From Nemopilema nomurai (Eukaryota > Cnidaria > Scyphozoa > Rhizostomeae > Rhizostomatidae), in NCBI GenBank assembly GCA_003864495.1, contig PEDN01000534.1, positions 1 to 64,000 of the forward strand: a DNA stretch of 64,000 nt, read 5' to 3'. This document shows, one piece after another, positions 48,901-59,900 of the stretch. A program made the position numbers and the translations under genes. Position 1 is the first letter of the stretch, and each line of letters opens with the position of its first letter. The notes beneath the pieces were generated by a model. The model was not told the DNA's origin. It ran no database searches and saw only the letters and a list, made by a program, of their open reading frames with translations.

Positions 48901-51900
48901 TTAAAGATTCTAGCTAATAAAGCTTAGCAAGTTACAGATTTGACTTGAAGCAATAAATATTTTATGAGCAATGAGTTTGAAATGATGAGATCTTTGTGTC
49001 TGACTTCAATTGGAAACTATTAATCGCTAGCAAGGCATGTGCTGGACTCCTTATTTACCAACACAATTCTACTGAACTACAATTAAAAGAGCTTATCTTC
49101 AAACAAAATTATGGTATAAAGCCTTCAAAGTTCTTCGATGTTTCATTTAATCTGCTTTGTCCTTTTATTCGCTAAAAGGCCTCTGCTAAACGACAACCAT
49201 GTTTGGGTATAATACCACGCGCGTGACATTCGAGTTTTGACTAGGCAGAACCTATTGTTCCAATTGTCCAATGAAATCGACAGCATGCGTCAGGCAAACA
49301 CACAGAATGGAGGCTGTAACTAGCTCCAAATACTTGATGTGGGGTTTACGCCCTCGTGCTTTGAAAACACATTTTAGCACGACTGAGCCTTGAGTTGATT
49401 ACTTAAACAGATATGAAACTACGAGTAAACATCAGATATACATCCCACATAGTCAATGCTTCTAAACTTCAACCAAGCAAAGAAGACAGTGTTGTGCAAT
49501 GGACATACTCAACTGAAACAGCTCAATTGCAGCATTCTTTATGGTAATGAGTGTCAGAAAATAGAATGCTTTGTTCTGATATTATATACTATGTCGCATA
49601 GTATGACATTTAGCGTATCACAAGGACCCTTCGAGTATACTGCAGTTCAAAATGCCTCGAGACAAAATGTTAAACGGGCAAAGCTGAGTACAACAATCTA
49701 ACAAAGGAAGACAATACCCTGTACCAATTCTATGCTAGACAGAAAAATGACAAAGTAAGAGATGTAGAGGGGGGGGGGTGGATTTTTCTTCCATAAACAA
49801 AAATGCCTACAAGGTCGTTACTATCCACTGTCCTTTCCAAAGCAGGAAATAACACGAGGCTGACAGGTGTCAACTTCGGGTGAGCCTAACAGTGACTGTA
49901 CCAAGAGTGTAAAGTAGCATTTAGAATAGAATGCAAGGTAGCTGTGTATCAAATGATACAAGATCCCTTCCTTACAATTTGCATGTAAAGGTAGAATAAT
50001 GAACCAAGATGGGGCAGGTAAATGCCCACAGTCACATAAATGTGTCCAACGTAAAGGTTTAGCCGGATCGAGAAATTAAAGAAACCGCTCTGGCCAACGG
50101 CAAGAATGAGTCCACGTGTACACAAAGACGAAATATCAGTCTTCAAACAACGTAAATTTTCTTTCTACATGCATAATATTACCTCCAACATGTATAGGAT
50201 GCACTACACAGGTATAGCCAAATAATAAGGCCTGGTTATGACATTAAGAGATCCAGGTTTTGAGCTCATTCCGGCCTTTCCGCCAATTTAAAAGTTGATT
50301 TACCAATTCGCCATAGCTCGAGTACAAAATTAATTAGGAATTTAATCATAACATGAAAGGTCGCTTAGCAGTGACAATGAATTTTGCTTATTGGGAGTAT
50401 ATCATTTTATCTCGTTTTCAAATAGAAATCCGCACAGTCGGAAAGTCAGAAAAGCCAGTTAGTACCATTTGCGCCAACAAAACACATACCTCTATTGAAA
50501 ATGTTATGTGAAACAGGGGGATTACTTCAAGTAGACTGTCTCTTGTCAGAAAAAAGGATCTGTCTGTCGCTTCACAGACACGAGTTTCTAGGTGCTAAAA
50601 GCATGCAAGTCCTAAAACAGAACTCAGTTTCCAACTTATCAACATCCGTCGCAAAAAGCTTCAATACTTTCAAGAAGTGCTCTTTGTTTATTTTACATGA
50701 AATCTTTGAAATCTCGCCTCTAAATCGATAAACGTCAGCAATATCCTTGCCGGTACACGGAAATGGTGCTTGTTGCAGATTTTAGTAACCAGCTTAAAAA
50801 AGAGGACTATACTTGCGATACATAGCTTTCCGATATACTTTGTATACTTTATGAGATCAAAAGGTTCGTGATTTCAATCATTTCGAAGCAGTCACTTTCG
50901 AATTAAAAAGATATTGGATGGACTGAAATGGATCAGAGCATTACAGCGAAATAGATTCGTCGATTTAATCTAAAATGCGTATCAAGACGCTTTCTGCTAG
51001 TTCCAACTGGCGCAGAAATGGCCAGGGCCTCTATGCAGCTGCGGGTATTAGAGGATGGCCACATTAATGGCATAAACAAGGCGCGTAAGCGGAGCGATGC
51101 TTCTGCATCAAGGAATGCAGCCGTCCAGCAATCGCAAAGCTGGTGATTGGATCAAAATAAAGCTGATTTGTAGTGATTATGTGAGATGACTTGCAGATTC
51201 ATCTCATCCAGCGTCTATAGACAAATCCATGATTAGATGGAAGAGGAAATTTGCCTTGACAGAGTTTTGAAATGTTTCCGTGTTGGCACAAAAAGAACAA
51301 ATTTCCGTTTTCCTGCTAATTTGATGAACAGATGAAAGCAATTATAAGTGCCAATGTGTTGTAGGTGCAATTCTCATTTGGCACCAAATTTCTTTAATGG
51401 CTTGTTAAATCTTGACTCAGTCTTCGGACTTCTTGTATGCTTGAGACAGTCATGGGTCCATAGCAGCCAAAGTATGAATAGACATAACAGATCGTGCATG
51501 CGTATACGTTCATAATTATATACAGCTTGGTTTACTCATCAACATTCTTCCTTCAATTTGTTTGTAATCATTTGCTTGTGCGGATAATTACCTTTTCCTT
51601 AGCATTGACCAAGGAAACTGTCCGCAATATAGTACCAACGCACGGCTCCAACGCGCCCCTGGTCTGAACACTTAATACAAGCGAAGTGATCTTATTCAGA
51701 ATCATGCCTCTTGGTTTCAGCAACAAAATGTAATTCATCATTAGCTGACGAATTTAATTGAATATTCTTAGAAAATACACACGATATTGGCTTGAAATAT
51801 CTCCTATAATCAGCTTGAAAGACCACTGCTCCAAGAGGACGTTTCCACGGAAGCAGTCAACTTCCAAAGACTGTAGAAGAGATTCGTTTGAAGAACGCAC

Positions 51901-52895
51901 TGTTTGTCAAAACAATCTTCTGTCGTTTAGTCGTAAATAAGAGGTGGTTGTCGTAAGTGAAGAGTGTAGCTAGTTTAATATTTCTAGCTTAATATGTGTT
52001 GCCTGCAAGAAGACAAGTTCCTTTACCGATTCAAACAGAGAAAATAGCTAATAAACAGACGTCTATGCAAACAGCTCTTGCTCAGATCCAGAACAGAAGT
52101 TTAAGCAATTTTTAATAAGAGCCAAAATGCTTGATCTGGCTCGAACTATGTAACATAGAACGTGAAGCTTTGCAAAGCAATGTTCATCACGTGAGAAAGT
52201 TCATTTTTTAGAGTCGACGTTCATTTGGCAATCGTCAAAGCAAAACAATATCACGTTCCAGCTGTCATTCGGTCAAAGTAAGCAGGTAAAATAGGTGCTT
52301 CATCGACTGCACCTGTGTTTCAAACGTGGACGAAAATACCACTGAACAGACAATTCCTTATTTTTAACCCTGGTTCGCTGATGCTACCCTGACTTATCAA
52401 TTTGCTGCGAATTGAATATCTTAACCGCTGAGATCATATTATACAAATCAAACACCCAAAGTTTCTTTGAAGTCATAGTCCAAAAATTGGTGCAATTTTC
52501 GAGAGCGAAGTGTTATGTTTTGACACCTTTATTCCATTATCGTTAAAGCTTTAAAAAAAGAAAAAAATTCAAATTAGAATTGCCAGCAAAAGCTGCTTTG
52601 ATAAACGACAAAGAGTCTGGAATATTTTCGGGGTCTTTTCCTGGTATGAATGTGTCTCGCGTTATTGATCTGTTACGACTTATTAGAACTGTCACTGAAA
52701 GAACATGTCTTCTCTATCAGTACATTGAAATAAGTACGTTTTTCGACATGAACACTAAAAGGAAATAAATCAATTAGCGGCGAACTAACCTGGGAGCTGT
52801 AAGAAAGTAAACGAGAGCAGTGCGAAGATTGCCAATTGCAGTCGTAGAAACCAGGAGAGTTCTTGGCTTTGCGATTTTCCGACCAGTGATGCCAT
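39020..52895 (-). CDS. Nicotinic acetylcholine receptor alpha-type subunit
   Basis: Pentameric ligand-gated cation-channel subunit of the plasma membrane. Coding exons: 52895-52790, 45796-45657, 45028-44984, 42968-42859, 41255-41023, 40560-40348, 39958-39573, 39325-39020. Phases match at all seven junctions; the total is 1,539 nt, 512 aa, close to alpha7 length. The hydrophobic signal peptide is in residues 1-36 (LAIFALLSFTFLQL). Loop D SAWTRQRW; loop A IWLPDLVLYN; Cys-loop C172-x13-C186 with FPFD; loop B GSWTYD; loop C YTCCPEVY with the vicinal Cys236-237 that defines alpha subunits. M1 is about 255-279, M2 284-305, M3 about 312-335, M4 about 485-505. Glu at -1' and Asp at 20' of M2 indicate a cation channel. 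An in-frame TGA precedes the start. Ligand (acetylcholine or other) is not proven. Confidence 0.93.
39960..40175. repeat. Three tandem copies of ~76 bp abutting a splice acceptor
   Basis: Copies start at 39960, 40036 and 40111 with TAAAAGAAGC and share TGGATGGTGTACGCAATGAA and ATCACGTGGAGCCGAATC. On the minus strand each copy ends in GCTTCTTTTAG, the acceptor used for nicotinic receptor exon 7. Three identical acceptor-like sites therefore stand in a row, only the last being next to coding sequence. Confidence 0.92.
40348..41255 (-). CDS. Nicotinic receptor exons 5-6, Cys-loop, loop C and M1
   Basis: Exon 41255-41023 carries loop E, the Cys-loop (KCEINVKYFPFDQQNC) and loop B (FGSWTYD), with possible N-glycosylation sites at NGT and NDT. 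Exon 40560-40348 carries YLPNAEWHLDGIPADK, loop C TYTCCPEVYPD and the first membrane helix, ending FLLPAESG at donor CCG|GTAGGT (phase 1). The aromatic residues that line the agonist pocket (Tyr in loop A, Trp in loop B, two Tyr in loop C, Trp in loop D) are all present. Confidence 0.95.
42859..45796 (-). CDS. Nicotinic receptor exons 2-4, N-terminal helix to loop A
   Basis: Exon 45796-45657 (VIEASTSEEALLKSIFNNYN... to RQIIDI, donor ATA|GTAAGT) holds the N-terminal helix and first strands. A 45-nt micro-exon at 45028-44984 reads HEKSQILIISAWTRQ, aligning with the conserved 'DEKNQ.L.TN.W' block; it is flanked by AACAG and CAG|GTGAGC. Exon 42968-42859 reads RWRNPFLTWNPSDHNG... then EKIWLPDLVLYN, ending in phase 2. 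The 45-nt exon matches the small exon at this place in other animal receptor genes. A 48-bp duplication lies just below 44984. Confidence 0.9.
43503..43618 (+). repeat. Second copy of the dispersed repeat seen at 3.2 kb
   Basis: It matches the reverse complement of 3161-3273 over its whole length, with 28 identical bases in the core. It lies in the nicotinic receptor intron between exons 3 and 4. Its orientation is opposite to the first copy. Confidence 0.8.
43948..44045. repeat. G-run-rich patch
   Basis: Runs of 6, 10 and 6 Gs (GGGGGG, then ten Gs, then GGAGGGGGG) lie within 100 bp, next to CCCCC. The patch is intronic. It could form G-quadruplex or be decayed transposon sequence similar to the G-rich element at 62.2-62.6 kb. 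Confidence 0.5.
44777..44872. repeat. 48-bp tandem duplication
   Basis: Two near-identical units start at 44777 and 44825 with GGTAGAGGGCGCGGTCCAAG and end CTTC(G/A)CCACAGA. They are intronic, about 110 bp from the 45-nt nicotinic receptor exon. The Gly-Arg-rich plus-strand reading across the units is a by-product. Confidence 0.93.
45797..52789 (-). other. 7-kb first intron of the nicotinic receptor gene
   Basis: Only short, overlapping openings on both strands were seen. No repeat array or exon can be supported. A run of ten Gs occurs near 49770. Confidence 0.55.
52790..52895 (-). CDS. Nicotinic receptor exon 1, signal peptide
   Basis: It encodes MASLVGKSQSQELSWFLRLQ and a hydrophobic run, AIFALLSFTFLQLP, ending in phase 1 at donor CCAG|GTTAGT. 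The overhang G plus TT at 45796 gives Val, continuing VIEASTSEEALL. TGA is in frame four codons upstream of the ATG. The exon was found by signal-peptide character plus phase. The 6.9-kb intron behind it means another first exon remains possible. Confidence 0.75.
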
Positions 52896-53326
52896 GACCG
52901 CAATTCAAAGGATCGTAGAACTGAGTGAGATGTCGATGTTCCTGGGTAAATGAAAATGCCAGTGTTTAATTTGGATGAGCCCAAGCGTGAACAATGAGCT
53001 CCAAAGCCATGTCTTTGAGACGGCTTGTCTGGCACAAACAACCGTCGTCGTGCAACCGCCCAGGGGTAAAATAGCAACGGAATACAGGTAGAGGGTTGCT
53101 ACTTGTCTCTAATGGAAATAATCACTTCAAGTTCGATTCCAGTTTCACCTGAGATCGCGTGTTACATCCAGTTCAAGTACCTGGGATTCTTCATTTACTT
53201 TGAAACCACAGTAAGGTTGAATGGACGTCGTTATTTGTACAGTGCATTTCACTATAATTAAAACAAGCATATCCTCTCATGTTATAACACACTTTCGTCG
53301 ACTAAAATGGCGCTTAAATGCTAAGG
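52896..53326. other. Upstream of the nicotinic receptor start, no exon assigned
   Basis: This should contain the receptor 5' UTR and perhaps its promoter. An acceptor-like TTTACCCAG lies about 50 bases upstream of the ATG (near 52945), so a non-coding first exon further upstream is possible. Nothing else can be supported. Confidence 0.4.
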
Positions 53327-53548
53327 CTAATTGGAACTGTCACTAGAAGGATTCTTATCGCTGTCAGCTTGTTTGACCATAAAAATGTCAGTAGGAGTGG
53401 CTATTTTAGAGCACTTTGTTCCAACACTATATAATACATTCGAACTTATGCGAGTGACATCATCAGCAGTTATATACACTTCTAGTTTCTTGTTCTCTAC
53501 AGTAACATTGGGCTATTTAGTTTCTCTTTTGCTGCCTTAAATATGGAA
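53327..53548 (-). pseudogene. Candidate exon with a one-base frame break, unknown gene
   Basis: A strong acceptor (pyrimidine-rich, TTTGTGCAG) precedes 53548 and phase 2 fits the exon ending at 53616. Reading SIFKAAKEKLNSP then reaches TAG at 53497-53499. If one base is missing in the C run at 53510-53512, the frame instead continues NVTVENKKLEVYITADDVTR for about 60 more codons to a TAG at 53327-53329. Either the short ending is real, or this is a third single-base deletion or a decayed exon. No family recognised. Confidence 0.3.
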
Positions 53549-53615
53549 CTGCACAAATTAGTCAAAAAGGCATATGTCTAATCCATATAATTTACTGAAA
53601 TTAAATGGCAATTAC

Positions 53616-53855
53616 CTGTCGCCACTGAATACACCGTCGATTTGAATAAACGCACAGAGTCTAGAAAAATTGACAGCCCCACGGCTCATAGAAGAGGTTT
53701 TGCCTTTTAATATCATATCTGAGGAAGATTTACTAATTGATTGTAAAATACATTTTTGTTTTGAGTTGGTAATGAGAAAGGCTTGAATTATAAAAATTGC
53801 AGCCGGAGGTAGGTTATAAATTTTACTTGATTCTGTAAGCGCGGGACACGTCACT
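53616..53855 (-). CDS. Candidate 240-nt exon of an unrecognised gene
   Basis: It is bounded by TATTTTTGTTTTAG and ACAG|GTAATT and open only in phase 2. It reads VTCPALTESSKIYNLPPAAI onward to IQIDGVFSGD. The length is a multiple of three. It lies upstream of the nicotinic receptor signal-peptide exon but does not join it in frame, and it resembles nothing I know. It may belong with the blocks at 54.1-55.9 kb. Confidence 0.35.
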
Positions 53856-54121
53856 CTAAAACAAAAATACAATAATAATCGGTACATTATAGCTAAAATG
53901 TTCTTGCTCGAACTAGTTGTATAAGAACAATACTCTTTTTCCTTTTTATAAGCGGAGAAGGGCTACTGTGGTTGCCTTCAGGAACCAGTAATGAGGCTGT
54001 ATGGAACGAAAATAAAAAACATAGCAAAATTCGAACTTTTAAGAGGAAATGCTAACTAGCATCAACAATATCAATGCTTTCTTATTCTAAAAGAAGGTGA
54101 ACGATAATACATGACACTCAC

Positions 54122-54212
54122 CAATCCTTCGGCATTCAGATTATTTCCCGAAAAACGCAAATTCTCCGTCGATATGGTGCTCAGAAATGCTGCAACCAGT
54201 TTTACCGGTTTT
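54122..54212 (-). CDS. Candidate 91-nt exon of an unrecognised gene
   Basis: It reads KPVKLVAAFLSTISTENLRF then SGNNLNAEGL, ending at a good donor, TTG|GTGAGT. The acceptor CTGTTAG is moderate. It enters in phase 2 and leaves in phase 0. Phase 2 could be supplied by a GTTAAG donor inside the 54498-54703 block. Its exit phase does not fit the 53616-53855 block directly. Confidence 0.28.
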
Positions 54213-54497
54213 CTAACAGCTTAGTTGCAACTTAACAAATCCACCAAGCGATCTTCTTCCTCCCAATAAACACGCGGTTACAAAGTCGTATAAATACAGT
54301 TGAATGCTAGCACCGATGCGTCATCAAAGTACTGTTATGAAGCAGATGTGAGCATTTCAATACAAAACACTGAAGTCCAGCTGAACCGCTCCAAACACTA
54401 GCGACACTGCCAATCGATCTTCAGGTTCGCCTTGAGGAATGCCGCGATAGGATACGAGTTCAGTAAACCTTCCTTACTTTCTATTTAGAATTACATT

Positions 54498-55717
54498 TTA
54501 AATAGAAGACCCAGTGTGTCCGACAAAGTGTTCACGTCGTGTGCCTCCTGTGTTGCTAATATAAATCCCAATAGCCTTCCATCGCGTCAACATAGAACTT
54601 AACATAGCTCTGAAAACAACGGCTAAAAGGGCTTTGGATGCCTCTCTCTTGCGAACACACGATTGGCATTTCAATGAGAATACACAACAGTAGGCGAGCA
54701 TCCCTGTAAGGCGGAAATGCTTTGCGTTAATTATCAAACAAAGACGAGCCCAACTTTCAGCTGGAAACATGGATGTATTGCAATTCGCTATGAGGCAGAT
54801 TTACCGACATTGGGTGTCAAAGGAGTTAGCGAGATTATGATCTTAGGATAGAGATGGCATAATCCAAAACAATTCCTTGTGTTCTGCTTCAGCTTCGAGT
54901 AACTTAGAGAGGAGCTGCCCCGGCCTTCTTAACTTACCGAATACTATGCCTTCACTGAATAGCATGTCGCAGGAACCCAGCAGGGCCATAGCTAAAGCGG
55001 TTTAGCAGTGGGGTGAAAGGTTTCGCTGCAAGGAGGCGTGGCCGCTTGGTGTTATTATTCAAAACAAAGCATTCTAAACTGATCAATATACTGGTAAATT
55101 CTGGCTTGACCAATAACTACAATCTCGCCAAAAATCTTGGAGCACTTGCTCTAATTTACGTTATGCACAAGCTAGGAAATCTCCTCGCCCCTCAAACTAT
55201 GTTGTGTAGCGCAAAAGTAAATAATCCTAAAAACATAAGTGATGAATTCTCATATGGCTTTCACCTAACGATACAACATTGGTTGAGAGGGCAAGGGGGT
55301 TGCCACCTCCAAGCAGACACGGAAATAGAGCCGGGGTCAAAAAATCGCAAAAATCTCACAGTGTTCCAACCACTATTGGCAGGGATCGTTTGGTTATTTC
55401 AGAGCGAGCTGCTTCATCCTAGGAATTCACTAAGCTAAAGAACGTTGTCTAGTAGCGTCATGTCCTATGGTATAGTCAATGCCGAGTGCAGCAGCACACT
55501 AGAAGGGAGGGGGGTTGTTTGGAGATCTACGTGAAAGGGGTTGCTACACTATTGTGATGATGTCTTTAGTAGGTGGGGAGGCGCATAAATGATTCATTTC
55601 GAATTTCGACTTACCCTGTCAACAGAGATTTCGCCCACTTTCAACATCAACTTGCAAGGTGATATCGGGCTTTATTACCTTTGACCAGATATGTACAGCG
55701 TCAGGAAAGCCTGGATG
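54498..55717 (-). pseudogene. Candidate three-exon block with in-frame TGA, unknown gene
   Basis: Block 55717-55615 reads HPGFPDAVHIWSKVIKPDIT and LQVDVESGRNLC, then TGA, then CAG G at donor GTAAGT. Block 54991-54938 reads MALLGSCDMLFSEGIVF between CGCTTTAG and a consensus donor, G|GTAAGT. Block 54703-54498 follows CCTTACAG and reads GMLAYCCVFSLKCQSCVRKR onward to TAA. Phases agree across both junctions (phase 1 each), which is unlikely by chance, yet the TGA sits in frame two codons before the first donor. A further opening at about 55930 (NDPGESDPIQTKPVSVHRET) may be an earlier exon. A decayed gene, a recent nonsense allele or sequence error are all possible. No family recognised. Confidence 0.33.
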
Positions 55718-56336
55718 CTAGCAGATCAAGTGTCAGCTTGATTTGGTTGGATTCGAGTGATTCGAGTGGCCTTACTACTACGGAAATCTGCTGAGCCAGA
55801 ACTGATTCTGGTCATGATAAGAGCCATCCTAGATCGGCGCAAACAAAGATTTCATCTTGGGTCTTTAAGGTTTCCCGGTGAACTGACACAGGCTTGGTTT
55901 GAATCGGATCGCTCTCTCCGGGATCGTTCTCTAACAAATTAACGCTATACTGAGTCCCTCAAACAAATAAAGACCTGAATCTAGATTTTTCAAGATGTGA
56001 GCCCCACAAGAATTCGCATCAATGCCATGAAGTTAGACCAATCTAAATGCAGGAACGGATACTATAAAAACACATTCAACAAGTAACCTTCAAGGAGGTT
56101 TTAACACAATGCATCGTTAAATGTAGATATAAAAGGATATAAACCAACGAAAAGACAAATTTACTCCGCTCAAGAAAATATTTCATACAAAGCTAGAAAA
56201 ACGGTTGCCTCAGAGCAGAAAAATCTCATTAATCACCTAGCTATTATTCTTAAATCTATCTCAGGTGCCATTTAGGAGAAAAATCCATTTAGCGAATTAA
56301 ATACCCGCCTGTTCTATACAAAATGTAGAATCCAAT

Positions 56337-56342
56337 TTATTT
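56337..56342 (-). terminator. Candidate poly(A) signal AATAAA for the coilin-like gene
   Basis: The minus strand reads AATAAA about 450 nt below the stop at 56793. Another AATAAA at 56805-56810 lies inside the last codons and is too early to be the main signal. Confidence 0.3.
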
Positions 56343-56792
56343 CAAGCGTAAATACAATTTTATGCCGTCCTGCTAAAGAGGGAATGAAAGTGTGCTAAGC
56401 TACTTGCTCGCATGACTCAACCAGTTCAAGTCAAGTTCATTAAATCGCTGTTTTTATGAGCTGCATTATATTACAAAATAGCACCAACTGATATAAAACG
56501 TTTGGCAAAACATCGCCTTATCAATATCAGATTTTTTACCGAACATTTCTATCACTTTGTTTTCAATAAAAATCCCCACTTTCTTCGACGTAAGTCTCAA
56601 TCCTCTTCGCCACATCGAGGCTACAGTCTGTATGAGGCTAGCTTCTGTACACATGCAGTAGAGAAATGGCCTAAAAATACAATCTTATTAGAGCCAAAGT
56701 TCTATGTAGCTACAGCGATAAATAGCTGCGGTTTATAAAGCGTGGCAAGACCCAAGTCTCCATCCAGGTTTTCAACAAGTTACCAATATGAT

Positions 56793-56974
56793 TCATATGA
56801 CTGTTTTATTCAGTTTGGCTCTAATATTTGCCTTGCCATCTTTTTTCGTACTTTGGACTTTGCTTCTGAAGCGGAGACGGTCTGCTGAGCTGAGGAATCC
56901 ACTAACAGCCTTCTGTTTATTGGCTGTCTGTAATTTCGATGGCGTTTTGACATTCGCTGATGCGATTGACGATG
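56793..56974 (-). CDS. Coilin-like gene exon 5, C-terminus
   Basis: The acceptor TTTGTTTTGTTTCGTAG is excellent and enters phase 1, matching exon 4. It reads SSIASANVKTPSKLQTANKQ to NIRAKLNKTVI and stops at TGA 56793-56795. The basic composition continues that of exon 4. A plus-strand opening of 138 codons covers the same DNA, but it has a weak start and no recognisable domain. The long distance from exon 4 (1.1 kb) leaves room for a missed exon. Confidence 0.55.
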
Positions 56975-59900
56975 CTACGAAACAAAACAAAATTACAGTA
57001 AAACTTGTTAATTTACACACGATGAAAAACCGTGTAAGTCAGATTGGTAATAACCAGGCAGGAGATACAAAACAAATATTCAGGACATCTTTACCAAAAA
57101 GCCGATGTTGTGTGGGGAGCAAAAGAGCTTCGATGAGGATTACACAACCGACTAATACAAGTGTTAATCAACATATGAGAACTCTTTGTGAAGAAATACT
57201 TTAATCAATACGATGAATGTAAAGACTTTCGCATAGCCAATTAAGGCACAAGTCAAAGCATGTTGGCAGTGACTGGCTTTGCAATTACGGATTGTCATCA
57301 TTTGCGACTTCCCTTGCTGCTTATCCTCTAGATCTCAACCATTTTCAATGACAAAAGGGACCGCCCCGTATTAGAATTGACTTAATGAATATACGTTTCC
57401 TTGACAAACAGGCTCTTCTGTGTCGTGTCATGTTCGGTAGTAATTGCTAGAAAACCATTTACAACAGAAACAGTAGGAGCATAACTAGGCCAGAGGTGAT
57501 TTTGGCTCTTAATGTCAGGCTTTTCAAATGATAATAACAGGCTTTTCATTAGAACCCAAAACTGATGGCTATTCAGCTGACTTCTGCAGACAAGAACTTA
57601 TAAAAAGCTGTCTTAAATACCGTCATCGAGAGCTCCAAAACATTTTCTTAAAAGGCGAACAATACCTGGAAAGTGAGGTACTACAGTGACCTTGTCCATA
57701 ATTTTCTACTTTCTGCGTTCAAAAAACTCCATAACCATCGGACTGCCAACTATGAAAACTTTTCAGAACCCTTTACTTGCAATTTGGTAACGTTTGAAGT
57801 TCAAAAGTGGCACTTTTGATCATTATGAGTTAAACTTGATACATATAAACTTAAATACATCATCACAACAATTTCTGAGTCACGTAAAAGATTGCCATTT
57901 TTTCAACACAAACTAACTTAACAACGACAATAAAAATATTCTAAAGCAGCTACAAAAATTTCCTGTTGAAATATATTGCCCAACATAGCTAACTATTAAT
58001 TGATCGTTTACCCGTTCCGACCGCACAGAACAAAAGTATCAGATTTGAAAAATTACACTTCGAGAGATGCTCACTTACCATCTTCAAACAAATTATCAAA
58101 ATTCAAGGTAAGGCCTTCGTCTTCCTTTTCTTTGCTTTTGGTCTTTTTTCCTTTCGCAACTTTGACGGGACTTTCCTGTGGCTCTGATTCCGCCTCGTGA
58201 TCGTTTGTAATATCGGTACTCTTTGCGGCGCCTTCGGAGCATTTTTGAGAGCCTTTTCCGTTCTTTTTCGAGCCACTGCGGCCTAGAATCGAATTCGTAC
58301 CTTTGTCAGCCTCTGGAGTATTCGACATTCTCCTGAGATTCCGGGTACTTGCTCTTCTTTCGGTCCCTGGTTTCTTGAATTCATTCTGTCCATCTTCCAT
58401 CAGTTTATCCTCCGGCAGTTTATTCGTTAGTTCAGATTTATCAATTTCTTCTGAATTGTTTATGACTTTATCATCGTTCGTATCTTCTACTGTTGTTTCC
58501 AAAACTACAAAAGATCCGTCCTTCCTTTCAGGCACAGATTCATCGCCGGCTTGGAAGAACGTTTCAGGATCTGTGGAAACTTTTTCAGATATTTGTGAGA
58601 GCCAATCAGTAACCTTGGATACTGACGTTCTTGCACTGTAGGCCGAAACCGATTTCCGCTTTTTAGCACTTTTTCTGCGCGAATCTGTATCTTCACATGG
58701 GGATGGCAACATGCTCTGATCCTGCTGTAAATCATCTTCATTCTTGTTCTTCTTCTTATCATCAGAATTAGGCACTGATTCTTGCTGCTTTTTACCTTTT
58801 AAAAGAAAAACTTGCGATTCAACGGTGGGTAGTAAAATCAAATGGGGAAGCGAGATTTCAACAAAATTAATTCTCGCCATAATGGATAATAGCCTACTGT
58901 TTATAACACCAGCTACCCATTCAATCCAATGCTAACATCGTAGGAATAAACAAGGTGGCTTGGGTACATACTTTGGAAAGCTTTAAGCAAATTTTCCTTT
59001 CCTCTCAAATAGACACTCTATCTACTACACTTCATGAGACTGACCTTACAGACTGTTCAAAGTTGCTCAATAATTTCCTTATCCGCTAATCAGTGTACAT
59101 TTTACCATGTTAGGGAGACACATTTTACAGGCAAGCAAATCAAGATTTGGACTTTTTCAGAGTAGCACCAAAGCTTAATTCTGTGACTTTAAAGGTACAT
59201 GAATATAGTAAAACTATAACTCACTACTTTGTGTTCAAATGGCAATATTTCAGCTGCATCACTTAAATGAACAAAGCTACAGCCTCCGCCCAGGATTCAT
59301 TCTTCCTGACGTCGGCATTGCAAATGAGCCAACATAAAGCTCTAGCGAGTCATTCTCAATACTACAATTACATACCGCTGTTCATGGCAGAGAACGCTAA
59401 TCTATTCATTGACATATAAATAGAATGAAAGACTTAAGAAACTGTTATGAAAATTAAGGGCATTGGACTCTCAGTAGCTTGATGCGACAAATTAAGTATA
59501 ATTAAATCTGTAATAACAAAGAAGGCGACATTCTTTGATATGAATAACAATTAACAGAACAGTCACAAGGTTATGACAACATGAGATTTCATTTGAAGCT
59601 AAAAAATCAATAAATCGCATGAATCTAGACAGTGCACATGTAATACAAAGAATGGGCCACACAAAAGCACTGTTCAAAAATACTTGAATGTTAAGTTTTG
59701 CGACAGAAAGATTAAACAATCGAGTATTTAATAGCTTGCATTACTTTCGACCTTTCCAAATAAGCTTGAATTTTTTCCAAGGAAAAGACAACTTGTCTTT
59801 CAGAAAGGGCGAAAAAATACATCTGGCATGTTAAGTCTGAGTGAGACAATGTACTACACGAAAATTGAAATAACTACCCTGGCAAAGAAAGTAGAAATGC

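Noticed and set aside
56788..57204. 138-codon plus-strand frame with a hydrophobic start
   Set aside because: It overlaps the phase-matched terminal exon of the coilin-like gene. The hydrophobic look comes from the complement of that lysine-rich coding strand and the acceptor tract.
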